Assembly: GCF_020404765.1 (NCBI RefSeq)
Contig: NZ_JAIVEM010000190.1
Location: 34,723-98,722 of the forward strand
DNA length: 64,000 nt
Source of the DNA: Paenibacillus sp. BJ-4
GTDB taxonomy: Bacteria; Bacillota; Bacilli; Paenibacillales; Paenibacillaceae
Direction of reading: 5' to 3'
Shown: one piece after another, positions 1-7,990 of the stretch
How positions within the stretch are numbered: the stretch's first letter is position 1
How the letters are laid out: every line of letters starts with the position of its first letter
Notes under the pieces: model-generated
Databases searched by the model: none
The model's input: the letters and a program-made list of their open reading frames with translations, nothing else
What the model was told of the DNA's origin: nothing
Program-made: the position numbers and the translations under genes

Positions 1-748
1 AATACACATAAGGAGAATATTGAAAAAACCACGGCTCCCCATTTAATTCCAACGGAATGATGCGCAAATTTTGACGTGACGGATGATTTACCCTTCCTGC
101 ATATCCTACGTTTTCACGGCATAACTGACATTTGGGATACACAGGCGGTGGAAGCAGCTTCGCCATCGCAATTTCTTTTGGACTTTTTTCCGGCTTGGAC
201 AAGTTAATCGTAATTTCCATATCCCCGTAAGCTGTCGGTTGATTCCAATACACATTATTGGAAACTCGGTCCATTCGAATGTAGTTCGAGTCGATAGATA
301 GTTGATAAAAAGCATCTGTCGCCGCCTCTATGCCACGTTCAGCCTCCGTTTGATGAAAGTCACGAACGACCTCAGAAGGTCTCGCCATCAGCAAGCCCAT
401 AATTTTGGAGTCCAGCAAATCACGATACGTATCTGTGTTTTCAGGGATAAGTCCAGTGGCAACGCCATAATCAATCAATACATTGAGCACAGGCTGGAGA
501 ACTTCAGGGGCAGTAATGCCCCCTGCCTCCCCACCGGAATAAGGCTCCGAGAAACCGAATTGCTCCAGCAGCAAATTACGGCTGTAATCTATATCTTGCT
601 GACTGATCAAGCCCCGATTTTGTGCGAATGCAACCAATTGTTCCACCGCATATAAAGCGGCTTGCTGCGCCGTTTCATCGATGTCATCAGCCAGGTGCCG
701 GTTATGTTCCTCATCTTGGCTCTTAGCTGCGAATTGACTTTCACTCAT
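1..748 (-). CDS. galT: Galactose-1-phosphate uridylyltransferase, 3' end missing
   Basis: Transfers UMP between UDP-glucose and galactose-1-phosphate in the Leloir pathway. The reading frame stays open from the ATG at 748 to the left edge of the window, giving about 249 residues without a stop, so the C-terminal part lies outside. The translation starts MSESQFAAKSQ and resembles the Firmicutes GalT2 family: helical N-terminal part, then LMARPSEVVRDF, YIRMDRVSNNVYWN and a KCQLCRENVGYAGR segment with a Cys pair. A good ribosome site (AGGAGA) precedes the ATG. It is the third gene of galK-galE-galT, 17 nt after galE, so it should be co-transcribed. The family assignment is secure; the catalytic HxH region is not in view. 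Confidence 0.9.
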   Translation of the reverse strand, partial: MSESQFAAKSQDEEHNRHLADDIDETAQQAALYAVEQLVAFAQNRGLISQQDIDYSRNLLLEQFGFSEPYSGGEAGGITAPEVLQPVLNVLIDYGVATGLIPENTDTYRDLLDSKIMGLLMARPSEVVRDFHQTEAERGIEAATDAFYQLSIDSNYIRMDRVSNNVYWNQPTAYGDMEITINLSKPEKSPKEIAMAKLLPPPVYPKCQLCRENVGYAGRVNHPSRQNLRIIPLELNGEPWFFQYSPYVY

Positions 749-765
749 ATGTCATCGTCTCCTGT

Positions 766-1755
766 CTATTCGTCGCCGTAGCCCTGAGGATGCGACTGAT
801 GCCAGCTCCATGCTCCGCTAATAATGTCCTCCAGCCTGGTCCGTGTCGGACTCCAGCCAAGCACGGAACGAGCCTTGTCAGAAGATGCAACCAATACCGC
901 AGGATCACCTGCACGGCGTGGTTCCGTAACAACCGGAATGTCAAGCCCAGTCACCTTGCGTGCCGTCCCAATAACTTCCTTCACTGAGAAGCCCTGTCCA
1001 TTGCCCAGATTGAACACATTGCTCTCATTGCCTTCGCGCAAGTAGTTCACTGCACGGACATGAGCATCTGCCAGATCGCTTACGTGAATGTAATCACGGA
1101 CACACGTTCCGTCCGGTGTCGCATAATCCTCACCAAACACGGCAATGTGTGAACGCTGTTTCAGGGCTGTTTGCAGTACCAATGGGATTAGATGGCTTTC
1201 CGGGCGATGGTCTTCACCAATCTTGCCGCTCTCATGTGCGCCAGCCGCATTAAAATACCGCAAGGACACATATTTAATGCCCAATACTTTATCAAACCAC
1301 GACATCATGCGCTCCATCATGAGCTTCGTTTCACCATACACGTTTGTTGGCTCTGTACGATCGCCTTCTTCAATCGGCACCTTTTCCGGTTCGCCATAGG
1401 TAGCCGCAGTAGATGAAAACACGATTCGACGCACGCCGGCATCCTTCATAGCCTCCAGCAAGCTCAACGTGCCAAACACGTTGTTGTCATAATATTTACC
1501 AGGATTTTGCATGCTTTCCCCAACCAGCGAGTTGGCTGCAAAATGGATAACCGCGTCAATACTATTTTCGGAGAACAATTTGGACAGCAGCTCTTTATCT
1601 CTCAAATCCCCTTCATACAACTTGCCTCCAAGCAGCGCTGCCTTGTGTCCGGTCTGCAAATTGTCCAGCACAACTACTTCTTCCCCTCGATCCAACAGCT
1701 CTGCTACTGTATGTGAACCAATATATCCCGCTCCACCTGTGACCAAAATTGCCAT
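766..1755 (-). CDS. galE: UDP-glucose 4-epimerase
   Basis: Interconverts UDP-galactose and UDP-glucose with bound NAD+. The 329-residue length is usual for GalE. The N-terminus has the Rossmann motif TGGAGYIGSH (about residues 6-15), and the short-chain dehydrogenase YxxxK catalytic pair is seen as YGETK near residue 140. The RYFNAAGA and FNLGNGQGFSVKEV segments are typical of bacterial GalE. The ATG lies 1 nt after the galK stop, with the ribosome site inside the end of galK, so translation is probably coupled. The product may also supply UDP-galactose for cell-surface polysaccharides. Confidence 0.96.
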   Translation of the reverse strand: MAILVTGGAGYIGSHTVAELLDRGEEVVVLDNLQTGHKAALLGGKLYEGDLRDKELLSKLFSENSIDAVIHFAANSLVGESMQNPGKYYDNNVFGTLSLLEAMKDAGVRRIVFSSTAATYGEPEKVPIEEGDRTEPTNVYGETKLMMERMMSWFDKVLGIKYVSLRYFNAAGAHESGKIGEDHRPESHLIPLVLQTALKQRSHIAVFGEDYATPDGTCVRDYIHVSDLADAHVRAVNYLREGNESNVFNLGNGQGFSVKEVIGTARKVTGLDIPVVTEPRRAGDPAVLVASSDKARSVLGWSPTRTRLEDIISGAWSWHQSHPQGYGDE

Positions 1756-1756
1756 G

Positions 1757-2935
1757 TTATTCGTCCTCCTTCAGTTCTTTAACTCCGTCTCCCGCTTTAC
1801 ATACATAAAAACTGGCTTCCAGCCCTGTCCGGGTCTGATAAGCTTCGCCAACTTCCTTCACAAAACGTTCTACATCATCTTCATGAACCAGTGAAACCGT
1901 ACAACCTCCAAAGCCAGCTCCCGTCATACGCGCACCCAGCGTGCCGGAAATTCGTCGTGCTTCCTCGACCATGACATCCAGCTCCGTACAGCTGACCTCA
2001 TACAAATCGCGCAATGAATCATGCGAAGCGTTCATCAACTGCCCAAAAGCTGCGAGATCATTGGCCGCAAGCGCATCGACAGAGGCCAGCACACGAGCAT
2101 TTTCCGCTACCACATGCTGTGCCCGGCGACGCACCGTTTCATCCGCTATGTGATGCTGCAGCTCGCCAAAACGGGCCTCATCCAGCTGAGCGAGGTATTC
2201 CAGTGCTGGCTCCTGCTGCTGCAAAATGGACAGCGCTTCGGCACATTGGCTGCGGCGCTCGTTATAGGCTGAGTCCACCAGCCCGCGGCGCTTGTTCGTG
2301 TTGCCGATCACGAGCTTATAGGCCCCCGTACGGAATGGCACCTTACGGTACTCCAGCGTATCGCACATCAGCAGAATGGCATGATCAGCCGCTCCGTTCG
2401 CGACAGCGAACTGGTCCATAATACCGCAGTTGACACCAACGTAATTGTTTTCTGCCCGCTGCGACAACAAAGCGATTTCGACCGTATTTGTCTCCTGTTT
2501 TTCGATCGTGAGGAACGCGTATCCCGTTACCACCTCAATGGAGGCAGAGGAGGATAATCCAGCACCGTTCGGTATTTCTCCATGATAGAGCAGGTCGTAT
2601 CCACTAGACGGATAAACTTCCTTTTCAGCCAGCTCCACCAGCACACCGACCGGATAGTCCACCCACTCATCGGTTTTACTCTTACCTATTTCTCCGCGTG
2701 GAATAGATACTTCATATGAAAGATTTGTCGAAGCAAAATGAATTTCATCATCATTACGCGCACGAAGGATCAGTGTCGTTCCGAATTCCAGCGCAGCCGG
2801 GAGTACGTAGCCACCGTTATAATCGATATGCTCTCCAATCAGATTGACCCGCCCGGGTGCGTGAAATATCCGCAGTTCATGACTGCTTTCACCATATTTT
2901 TCAATAAAATGTTTCTTTAATTCAGCAGCGTTCAT
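1757..2935 (-). CDS. galK: Galactokinase
   Basis: Phosphorylates galactose at C1 with ATP; GHMP kinase family. The signature GRVNLIGEHIDYNGG lies near the N-terminus and the ATP loop GAGLSSSAS near residue 120. The C-terminal GARMTGAGFGGC motif is also present. The frame is open upstream to 3097, but I choose the ATG at 2935 (392 residues, start MNAAELKKHF) because it has a GAGGTGG ribosome site and matches usual family length. The extra 54 codons upstream have no family similarity and overlap the promoter region. First gene of the gal operon, divergent from an AraC-type regulator. Confidence 0.95.
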   Translation of the reverse strand: MNAAELKKHFIEKYGESSHELRIFHAPGRVNLIGEHIDYNGGYVLPAALEFGTTLILRARNDDEIHFASTNLSYEVSIPRGEIGKSKTDEWVDYPVGVLVELAEKEVYPSSGYDLLYHGEIPNGAGLSSSASIEVVTGYAFLTIEKQETNTVEIALLSQRAENNYVGVNCGIMDQFAVANGAADHAILLMCDTLEYRKVPFRTGAYKLVIGNTNKRRGLVDSAYNERRSQCAEALSILQQQEPALEYLAQLDEARFGELQHHIADETVRRRAQHVVAENARVLASVDALAANDLAAFGQLMNASHDSLRDLYEVSCTELDVMVEEARRISGTLGARMTGAGFGGCTVSLVHEDDVERFVKEVGEAYQTRTGLEASFYVCKAGDGVKELKEDE

Positions 2936-3019
2936 ATCCGCATCCACCTCATTCACGTTAGTAAAGGTACCCTGACTTCCCTGTACAATCTTAATCAGGT
3001 TGACATCTCTTATGAATTC

Positions 3020-3048
3020 AGTATAAATGAAAGCGCCACACAATGTAA
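3020..3048 (-). promoter_or_regulatory. Possible promoter of the galKET operon
   Basis: On the minus strand TTACAT (3043-3048) and TATACT (3020-3025) are separated by 17 bp, about 85 bp upstream of the galK ATG. The -35 is weak, which would fit activation by the divergent AraC-type regulator. Assignment is by pattern only. Confidence 0.35.
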
Positions 3049-3153
3049 TGCATCCATGTGTTGAAGATATGGATAAATGTGACTTGGACATGTACAATGT
3101 AAGTATACCGCATTCGCTAAACTATTCACAAATGCAGGAAGGATGACCCTATT

Positions 3154-4020
3154 TTGCAAGCGCATTCATATAGTTATGCTGTCGCCTCCAATCCGGTGTT
3201 TTATGAAAATAGCCCGCTGCATGTACTCTTTGCCGGGGAGAGCCAAACCAAATCCGGTCATGCCGTAGGGCCGAAGCTCTACGATTACTATCTGCTTCAT
3301 TTCGTAGAATCGGGGAAAGGTATTTTCCGAACGGAACAGCACACATACCAGCTTGAAAAAAACGATTTTTTTCTCATCCATCCTGGTCAGCTTGTGAGCT
3401 ATACCTCGGATGAAGAGGAACCATGGCGTTATCGTTGGTCTGCCTTTACCGGATACCTCACCGAGCAGGTGGTGCAGGAAGCAGGACTGCGCGTTCATCA
3501 GCCTGTCTTCCATGCCTCCGATCACAATCCCATTCCCGGTTATCTGGAGCAAATGCAATTGGCCTTCTACAGCAGAAAATCCAGCTCTCATCTTTCAGCA
3601 CTGGGCTATTTGTATCTGATCATGGGAGAAGCAGGTAATCATCTAAGTGACTGGTCTGATCCGTCAGGGGCGGATTCGCAAATTCGACGTACAGTCAAGC
3701 AGATGGTTCAGTACATGTCCACCCAGTATGCACACCCCGTTTCCATTGAACAAATGTCTGAGGGACTTGGGTATAATCGTGCGTACTTGTCACGGATATT
3801 CAAGAAGGAGACGGGCGTCTCCCCCGTTACCTATTTGCTCAAGCTGCGAATCGACAAATCACGTCAGCTGCTGCGTGAGCGTCCCGAGCTGTCCGTGGAG
3901 CAGGTAGCCGCCTCGGTTGGATTAACCGATGCTTTATATTTTTCACGTCAATTCAAGCGCTTCTGCGGTCAGTCACCAACCGAGTATCGAAACAAGGTTA
4001 AGCAATATCCACAGTCGTAA
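3154..4020 (+). CDS. AraC-family transcriptional regulator, probable galactose/galactoside regulator
   Basis: A 288-residue two-domain regulator. The N-terminal half is a cupin-like sugar-sensing domain (HFVESGKGIFRTEQHTYQL, then DFFLIHPGQLVSY). The last about 100 residues carry two helix-turn-helix motifs; the second ends in the family signature ALYFSRQFKRFCGQSPTEYR. The start is TTG at 3154 behind an AGGAAGG ribosome site; there is no in-frame ATG nearby. It is divergent from galK with a shared intergenic region of about 220 bp, so control of the gal operon is the likely job, but its true ligand (galactose, melibiose or another galactoside) cannot be told from sequence. Confidence 0.88.
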   Translation: MQAHSYSYAVASNPVFYENSPLHVLFAGESQTKSGHAVGPKLYDYYLLHFVESGKGIFRTEQHTYQLEKNDFFLIHPGQLVSYTSDEEEPWRYRWSAFTGYLTEQVVQEAGLRVHQPVFHASDHNPIPGYLEQMQLAFYSRKSSSHLSALGYLYLIMGEAGNHLSDWSDPSGADSQIRRTVKQMVQYMSTQYAHPVSIEQMSEGLGYNRAYLSRIFKKETGVSPVTYLLKLRIDKSRQLLRERPELSVEQVAASVGLTDALYFSRQFKRFCGQSPTEYRNKVKQYPQS

Positions 4021-4128
4021 AGTAGGCTTTAGCAGGTTGCATTGACCTGCTGCTTCTGACGGACGATTGAGCTTCTTTTACAGAGAAGACAGGACAGGCA
4101 GTGGTTTCCCTAACTCCCTACCATAATA

Positions 4129-4163
4129 AACAGCCCGCATCCTCCAAGCGGTTGCGGGCTGTT
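4129..4163. terminator. Bidirectional terminator between the AraC regulator and the aldo/keto reductase
   Basis: Perfect 11-bp arms AACAGCCCGCA (4129-4139) and TGCGGGCTGTT (4153-4163), loop of 13 nt. It lies between two convergent genes. Only short T runs flank it. Confidence 0.7.
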
Positions 4164-4224
4164 AAGTATATATCGTATAAGAGAATGTGAAATTAGGTCG
4201 TTGACTCCAGAATACCTTTTGCCT

Positions 4225-5244
4225 TTAGGCTGTGCCGCCATCCTGAGTGTTCCCGGTATGCAGAATGGAATCAATCCGATCCAGTTCCTCCTGTGAAAAG
4301 TCCAGATTGGACAAGGCGGCGACATTTTCTTCAATTTGGCTGGCACGGCTGGCCCCAATCAGGACGGAGGTCAGGCGTCCACCACGCAGAGCCCAGGCCA
4401 ACGAGAACTGAGCCAAACTTTGTCCGCGTGCAGCTGCCATTTGGTTGAGCGCACGTACCTTGCGAAGTGTTTCAGGCGTCACATGGTTCTCATTCAAGAA
4501 GACAGACGTACTCGCCGCACGTGAATCCTCGGGAATTCCGTTCAAATATTTATTGGTTAGCAATCCCTGAGCCAGTGGGCAAAAGGCAATGCTGCCTATC
4601 CCGTTTTCGTCCAGCACATCCTGTAATCCGTTTTCAATCCAGCGATCGAGCAGAGAATATTTGGGCTGATGAATCAAAAGCGGTGTTCCCAGCTTTTTCA
4701 ATATACGGGCCGCTTCTGCCGTTTGCTCCGCGCTGTAATTAGACACACCCACGTACAGCGCTTTGCCGGAACGTACGATATGATCCAGCGCCTGCATCGT
4801 TTCTTCCAACGGTGTATCAGGATCAAAGCGGTGAGAGTAAAAGATGTCGACATAGTCCAGCCCCATCCGCTTCAGGCTCTGATCCAGACTGGAAATCAGA
4901 TACTTGCGTGAGCCCCAATCCCCATAAGGTCCCGGCCACATATAGTAGCCTGCTTTGGTCGAAATGACCATCTCATCACGATAGGGTTTCAGATCACTAG
5001 CTAACACTTGTCCGAAAAATTCCTCTGCTGATCCCGCAGGAGGGCCGTAGTTATTGGCCAGGTCAAAATGCGTAATTCCCAAATCAAAGGATCGGGTAAT
5101 CATACTGCGACCATTCTCCGCATTGTTAATCCCGCCAAAATTATGCCACAAGCCCAACGAAATGGCGGGCAGTTTAAGACCTGATCTCCCTGTGCGGTTA
5201 TATTTCATGATTTCATAACGATTGTCGTCAGCCAAATAAACCAT
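4225..5244 (-). CDS. Aldo/keto reductase, L-glyceraldehyde-3-phosphate reductase (YghZ/Gpr) type
   Basis: NADPH-dependent reductase of the aldo/keto reductase superfamily, 339 residues. The N-terminus (MVYLADDNRYE, then LPAISLGLWHNFG) matches the E. coli YghZ family from its first residue, which supports this start. Catalytic residues visible include Asp in FDLANNYGPP (Tyr just after), Lys in STKAG and His in YSHRFDPDTP. The C-terminal IGASRASQIEEN segment is the NADP-binding loop. YghZ enzymes reduce L-glyceraldehyde-3-phosphate and detoxify aldehydes such as methylglyoxal; the substrate here is inferred from that family. Stands alone with its own promoter. Confidence 0.9.
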   Translation of the reverse strand: MVYLADDNRYEIMKYNRTGRSGLKLPAISLGLWHNFGGINNAENGRSMITRSFDLGITHFDLANNYGPPAGSAEEFFGQVLASDLKPYRDEMVISTKAGYYMWPGPYGDWGSRKYLISSLDQSLKRMGLDYVDIFYSHRFDPDTPLEETMQALDHIVRSGKALYVGVSNYSAEQTAEAARILKKLGTPLLIHQPKYSLLDRWIENGLQDVLDENGIGSIAFCPLAQGLLTNKYLNGIPEDSRAASTSVFLNENHVTPETLRKVRALNQMAAARGQSLAQFSLAWALRGGRLTSVLIGASRASQIEENVAALSNLDFSQEELDRIDSILHTGNTQDGGTA

Positions 5245-5275
5245 GCTATCCCTGCCTCTCTCGAAACATTCTTAT

Positions 5276-5335
5276 GTCCAGTACGGTCATGTCCGGTACA
5301 ACCATACTATAGCGCTTTTATCCGACCGTTGACAA
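5276..5335 (-). promoter_or_regulatory. Promoter of the aldo/keto reductase with a downstream direct repeat
   Basis: Minus strand: TTGTCA (5330-5335), 18-bp spacer, TATAGT (5306-5311). Just downstream are two 9-bp direct repeats, GTACCGGAC (5291-5299) and GTACTGGAC (5276-5284), 15 bp apart start to start. Their place just after the promoter would suit a repressor binding site, but the regulator is unknown. Confidence 0.5.
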
Positions 5336-5343
5336 GAAAACGA

Positions 5344-6087
5344 TTACAACCCTAATTGTTCAGCGAGTTGTCCCATAACCTTTCCAATCGGCTCAGTGAT
5401 AAGGAGATCCGCCTTGTGATCATACGAGGTGGGGTCGGTATTGAGCAGAACCGTATGTTTACCGTGGAAATAAGTAATCAGACCTGCCGCAGGATGCACG
5501 GTCAACGACGTTCCTCCAATTAACAGCAGATCGGCCTGCGAAATGGCCTGGACGGAGCGGATGAGGGTATCCTGATTCAGCTCCTCCTCATATAAAACAA
5601 CATCCGGTTTGATAATTCCCCCGTCTACCGGACATTTGGGTACGATCTCAGAGCTGCTCATTATTTCATACAGACTGTAAAAGCGCCCGCACTTCATGCA
5701 ATGATTGCGATGCACCGAGCCGTGAAGTTCCAGTACATTTACACTGCCCGCGGCCTGATGCAATCCATCAATATTTTGTGTTACAACCGCTTTAAGTCGG
5801 CCTTGGTGTTCTAATGACGCAAGGAAACGATGACAGCCATTCGGCTCCGCATCGGGATGCAACATTTTGCTGCGATAGAAGTCGAAGAACACTTCAGGAT
5901 GCTTTACAAAAAAAGAACGGCTAAGCATAACCTCCGGGGAATAAGGCAGCTTTTCCTCACTCTGATATAAGCCAGCCGCTGAACGAAAATCCGGAATACC
6001 GCTTTCCGTCGATGTCCCTGCTCCGCCAAAGAAAACAATATTTTGCGCGTCCTGTATCCATTCAGCCAACATTTTTACTTTGTCCAT
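5344..6087 (-). CDS. SIR2-family NAD-dependent protein deacylase (sirtuin) with an altered zinc knuckle
   Basis: Removes acyl groups from protein lysines, using NAD+. The 247-residue protein has the NAD-binding GAGTSTESGIPDFR motif (about residues 22-35), TQNIDGLH and the catalytic His in ELHGSVH. Most sirtuins hold a structural zinc with two CxxC pairs. Here the first pair is present (CMKC) but the second reads CPVD followed by GG, so Asp replaces the fourth Cys. The rest of the core, including KPDVVLYEE and GTSLTVHPA, is intact. The ATG at 6087 overlaps the 3' end of the upstream HAD gene by 13 nt, so the two are probably translationally coupled. Confidence 0.93.
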   Translation of the reverse strand: MDKVKMLAEWIQDAQNIVFFGGAGTSTESGIPDFRSAAGLYQSEEKLPYSPEVMLSRSFFVKHPEVFFDFYRSKMLHPDAEPNGCHRFLASLEHQGRLKAVVTQNIDGLHQAAGSVNVLELHGSVHRNHCMKCGRFYSLYEIMSSSEIVPKCPVDGGIIKPDVVLYEEELNQDTLIRSVQAISQADLLLIGGTSLTVHPAAGLITYFHGKHTVLLNTDPTSYDHKADLLITEPIGKVMGQLAEQLGL

Positions 6088-6854
6088 GTTTTACGCACCT
6101 CCAGTTCTTCATACGCGCGGATAACCATATCCGCATCCAGCAAATGAGCCGAACGTTCCGGCTCCGGCGCAAATCCAATGGCCAACCGTACCCCGGCACG
6201 CTTACCCATCTGCATATCCCCGTTGCTGTCTCCGATGACAACCACATCTGATGGTGACAGTCCCAGTAAAGCACAGGCTTTTTCAGCCATTTCCGGGTCA
6301 GGCTTGCCGTATGTAACCCTATCGTGTCCAATGACCTCGTCAAAACAGGATGTTAGCCCCATCCATTCCAAATGCTCCTGTGCGGCCTCTGTACTGTCAG
6401 AGGTCACAACTGCCAGCTTTATTCCGGCGCAGCGGCTTTGCTCCAGCAACATCCGCAACCCCGGAAACACTTTTGCTGCCCGGTGTCTTCGAATATCAGC
6501 CATCGCTGTTTTATTAAAATCGCGGACAAGCCGCACGGCTTCATTCCATGGCACACCGGCAGTATACAGCTGCCAGGCGAGCACGCCCGTACTTTCATCC
6601 ACCGTTCCCATAGCCAGCGGACCGGAAGGATCATAACCGATCACGCACCCCTCCTGGTCATGAAGGGTACCTAGAACCCTACCCTTTTCCACTGTAAAAC
6701 TGGTACCTGCCAAGGCAAGGTGCTGCTCCATCATATCCAGTATAGAACGAGCCCAAGGACCCCACAACTGAATAAAATCCAGCAACGTACCATCCTTATC
6801 CAATAAAATGCCACGGCACGGATACCGTTTTCCCTGCACGATCAGCTCAGACAT
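6075..6854 (-). CDS. HAD-superfamily phosphatase
   Basis: Haloacid-dehalogenase-like phosphohydrolase, 259 residues, Gph/phosphoglycolate-phosphatase-like. Motif I is LDKDGTLLDF (the first Asp is the nucleophile), motif II is VVTSDS, motif III is the Lys of YGKPDPEM and motif IV is VIGDSNGDMQMG. A long helical cap sits between motifs I and II. An AAAGGAGG ribosome site precedes the ATG. It is the middle gene of a hydrolase-HAD-sirtuin unit (14 nt after the first gene, 13-nt overlap with the third). The substrate cannot be predicted from sequence. Confidence 0.88.
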   Translation of the reverse strand: MSELIVQGKRYPCRGILLDKDGTLLDFIQLWGPWARSILDMMEQHLALAGTSFTVEKGRVLGTLHDQEGCVIGYDPSGPLAMGTVDESTGVLAWQLYTAGVPWNEAVRLVRDFNKTAMADIRRHRAAKVFPGLRMLLEQSRCAGIKLAVVTSDSTEAAQEHLEWMGLTSCFDEVIGHDRVTYGKPDPEMAEKACALLGLSPSDVVVIGDSNGDMQMGKRAGVRLAIGFAPEPERSAHLLDADMVIRAYEELEVRKTWTK

Positions 6855-6868
6855 GCAGTATGCCTCCT

Positions 6869-7675
6869 TTACTGGTTTTTAGGAGCCCCATCCACACTCT
6901 CTTTCATCCAGTCCTGTAAAGCCGATACTGTCTGATTCCATTGCTCCACGGCACTAATTGTAGCTGCGTTATCCCCTTTTTGAGCTCCGTAGCTGCCGAA
7001 CTGGGCATGATTGCCCCCCTCCACTGTAAAATATAATGTATTGGCTGGTAAATAGGCTCTGCCACTCTGAACCTGATCCATATTGATCACTCCGTCATCA
7101 CTTCCCAGAAGAGAAATAACGAGCAAATTCTTATCCTTTAAATTCCCTTTGCTATCCGGGTAGGAAGCGAGGAAAAATACACCCTTGATCTGGTCGGCAT
7201 GTGCGGCAGCATAGCGGGCTGCCATCACACCACCCAACGAATGGCCTCCAATGACAAATGCTTCTTTCGGATAAGCCTTGAGCACTTCACCCGCCAAATC
7301 TGGGGAAGCCAGTGGCAGATTCAACGGCATTTTTGCAATGATCACATGATGGCCCTTTTCCGCCAGACGCCGTGCCAAAGGTGCGTAACTTTCGGGCTTC
7401 ACCAGCGCTCCCGGGTACAAAATGACTCCGGCGCCACTTCTTTTGGCGGGCTCAAATCCAATCCAGTGCTCTTGTTCATTTACCTTCACAGCATCAGCTG
7501 CTTCTGCTAATGCAGCTACCGCCGTCTCATCAGGCTGATAAGGTGTAAACACCTTCCATGCTCCCCAACCTGCGATCAGCACAATGACAATCAGGATGCC
7601 CAGGAGGATCTTCCATATTTTCCGAGGACCGCGTGTCCCATATGAACTGTATGAGCTTCTTGTTCTTCTTCTCAT
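6869..7675 (-). CDS. Membrane-anchored alpha/beta hydrolase
   Basis: About 268 residues. A basic N-terminus is followed by one transmembrane helix (about residues 20-42, ILLGILIVIVLIAGW), which should anchor the protein facing outward. The catalytic part has the nucleophile elbow GHSLGG, an Asp in LLGSDDGV and a late His in GGNHAQFG, as in the alpha/beta-hydrolase-5 family. The frame extends to an ATG at 7717, but the ATG at 7675 has an AAAGGAAC ribosome site and is preferred. First gene of the unit with the HAD phosphatase and the sirtuin. Substrate unknown. Confidence 0.82.
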   Translation of the reverse strand: MRRRTRSSYSSYGTRGPRKIWKILLGILIVIVLIAGWGAWKVFTPYQPDETAVAALAEAADAVKVNEQEHWIGFEPAKRSGAGVILYPGALVKPESYAPLARRLAEKGHHVIIAKMPLNLPLASPDLAGEVLKAYPKEAFVIGGHSLGGVMAARYAAAHADQIKGVFFLASYPDSKGNLKDKNLLVISLLGSDDGVINMDQVQSGRAYLPANTLYFTVEGGNHAQFGSYGAQKGDNAATISAVEQWNQTVSALQDWMKESVDGAPKNQ

Positions 7676-7875
7676 TTTAAATGTTCCTTTCACCTTGCCT
7701 GCCTCATGTTTCGTCATTTGAATATAAAAAGTGCAGCTGTATTCAACAGCGTAACTATAGCCTTGTTAGGGTAACATCGTTGTACATACAGGGTCAAATC
7801 AGCAAACATTTCCAAGTATTAGCCTATCTTTATCCGCTGTTCAAGCTTTCGCCACACAATAAGGACATGATAGCG

Positions 7876-7907
7876 CTTACCATTGTGAATTAAATCACAA
7901 TGGTAAG
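7876..7907. promoter_or_regulatory. Perfect 13-bp inverted repeat containing an FNR/CRP-type box
   Basis: Arms CTTACCATTGTGA (7876-7888) and TCACAATGGTAAG (7895-7907) with a 6-bp centre. The core TGTGA-N6-TCACA (7884-7899) matches the CRP/FNR family consensus exactly. No U-tract follows on either side, so a terminator is unlikely. It lies about 84 bp upstream of the acyltransferase ATG in the 315-bp gap 7676-7990, which otherwise shows no clear gene. Confidence 0.6.
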
Positions 7908-7990
7908 GTCCAGAGTATCGTACCTTGTTCCTTGTAAAGAATTATTTTTTAAATAGTTTACACGGCTGAATGCCGTTCGGAGGGAAACAC

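Noticed and set aside
3015..3050. cre site in the galK promoter
   Set aside because: Only one half (TGAAAGCG) fits the consensus; the other half has several mismatches.
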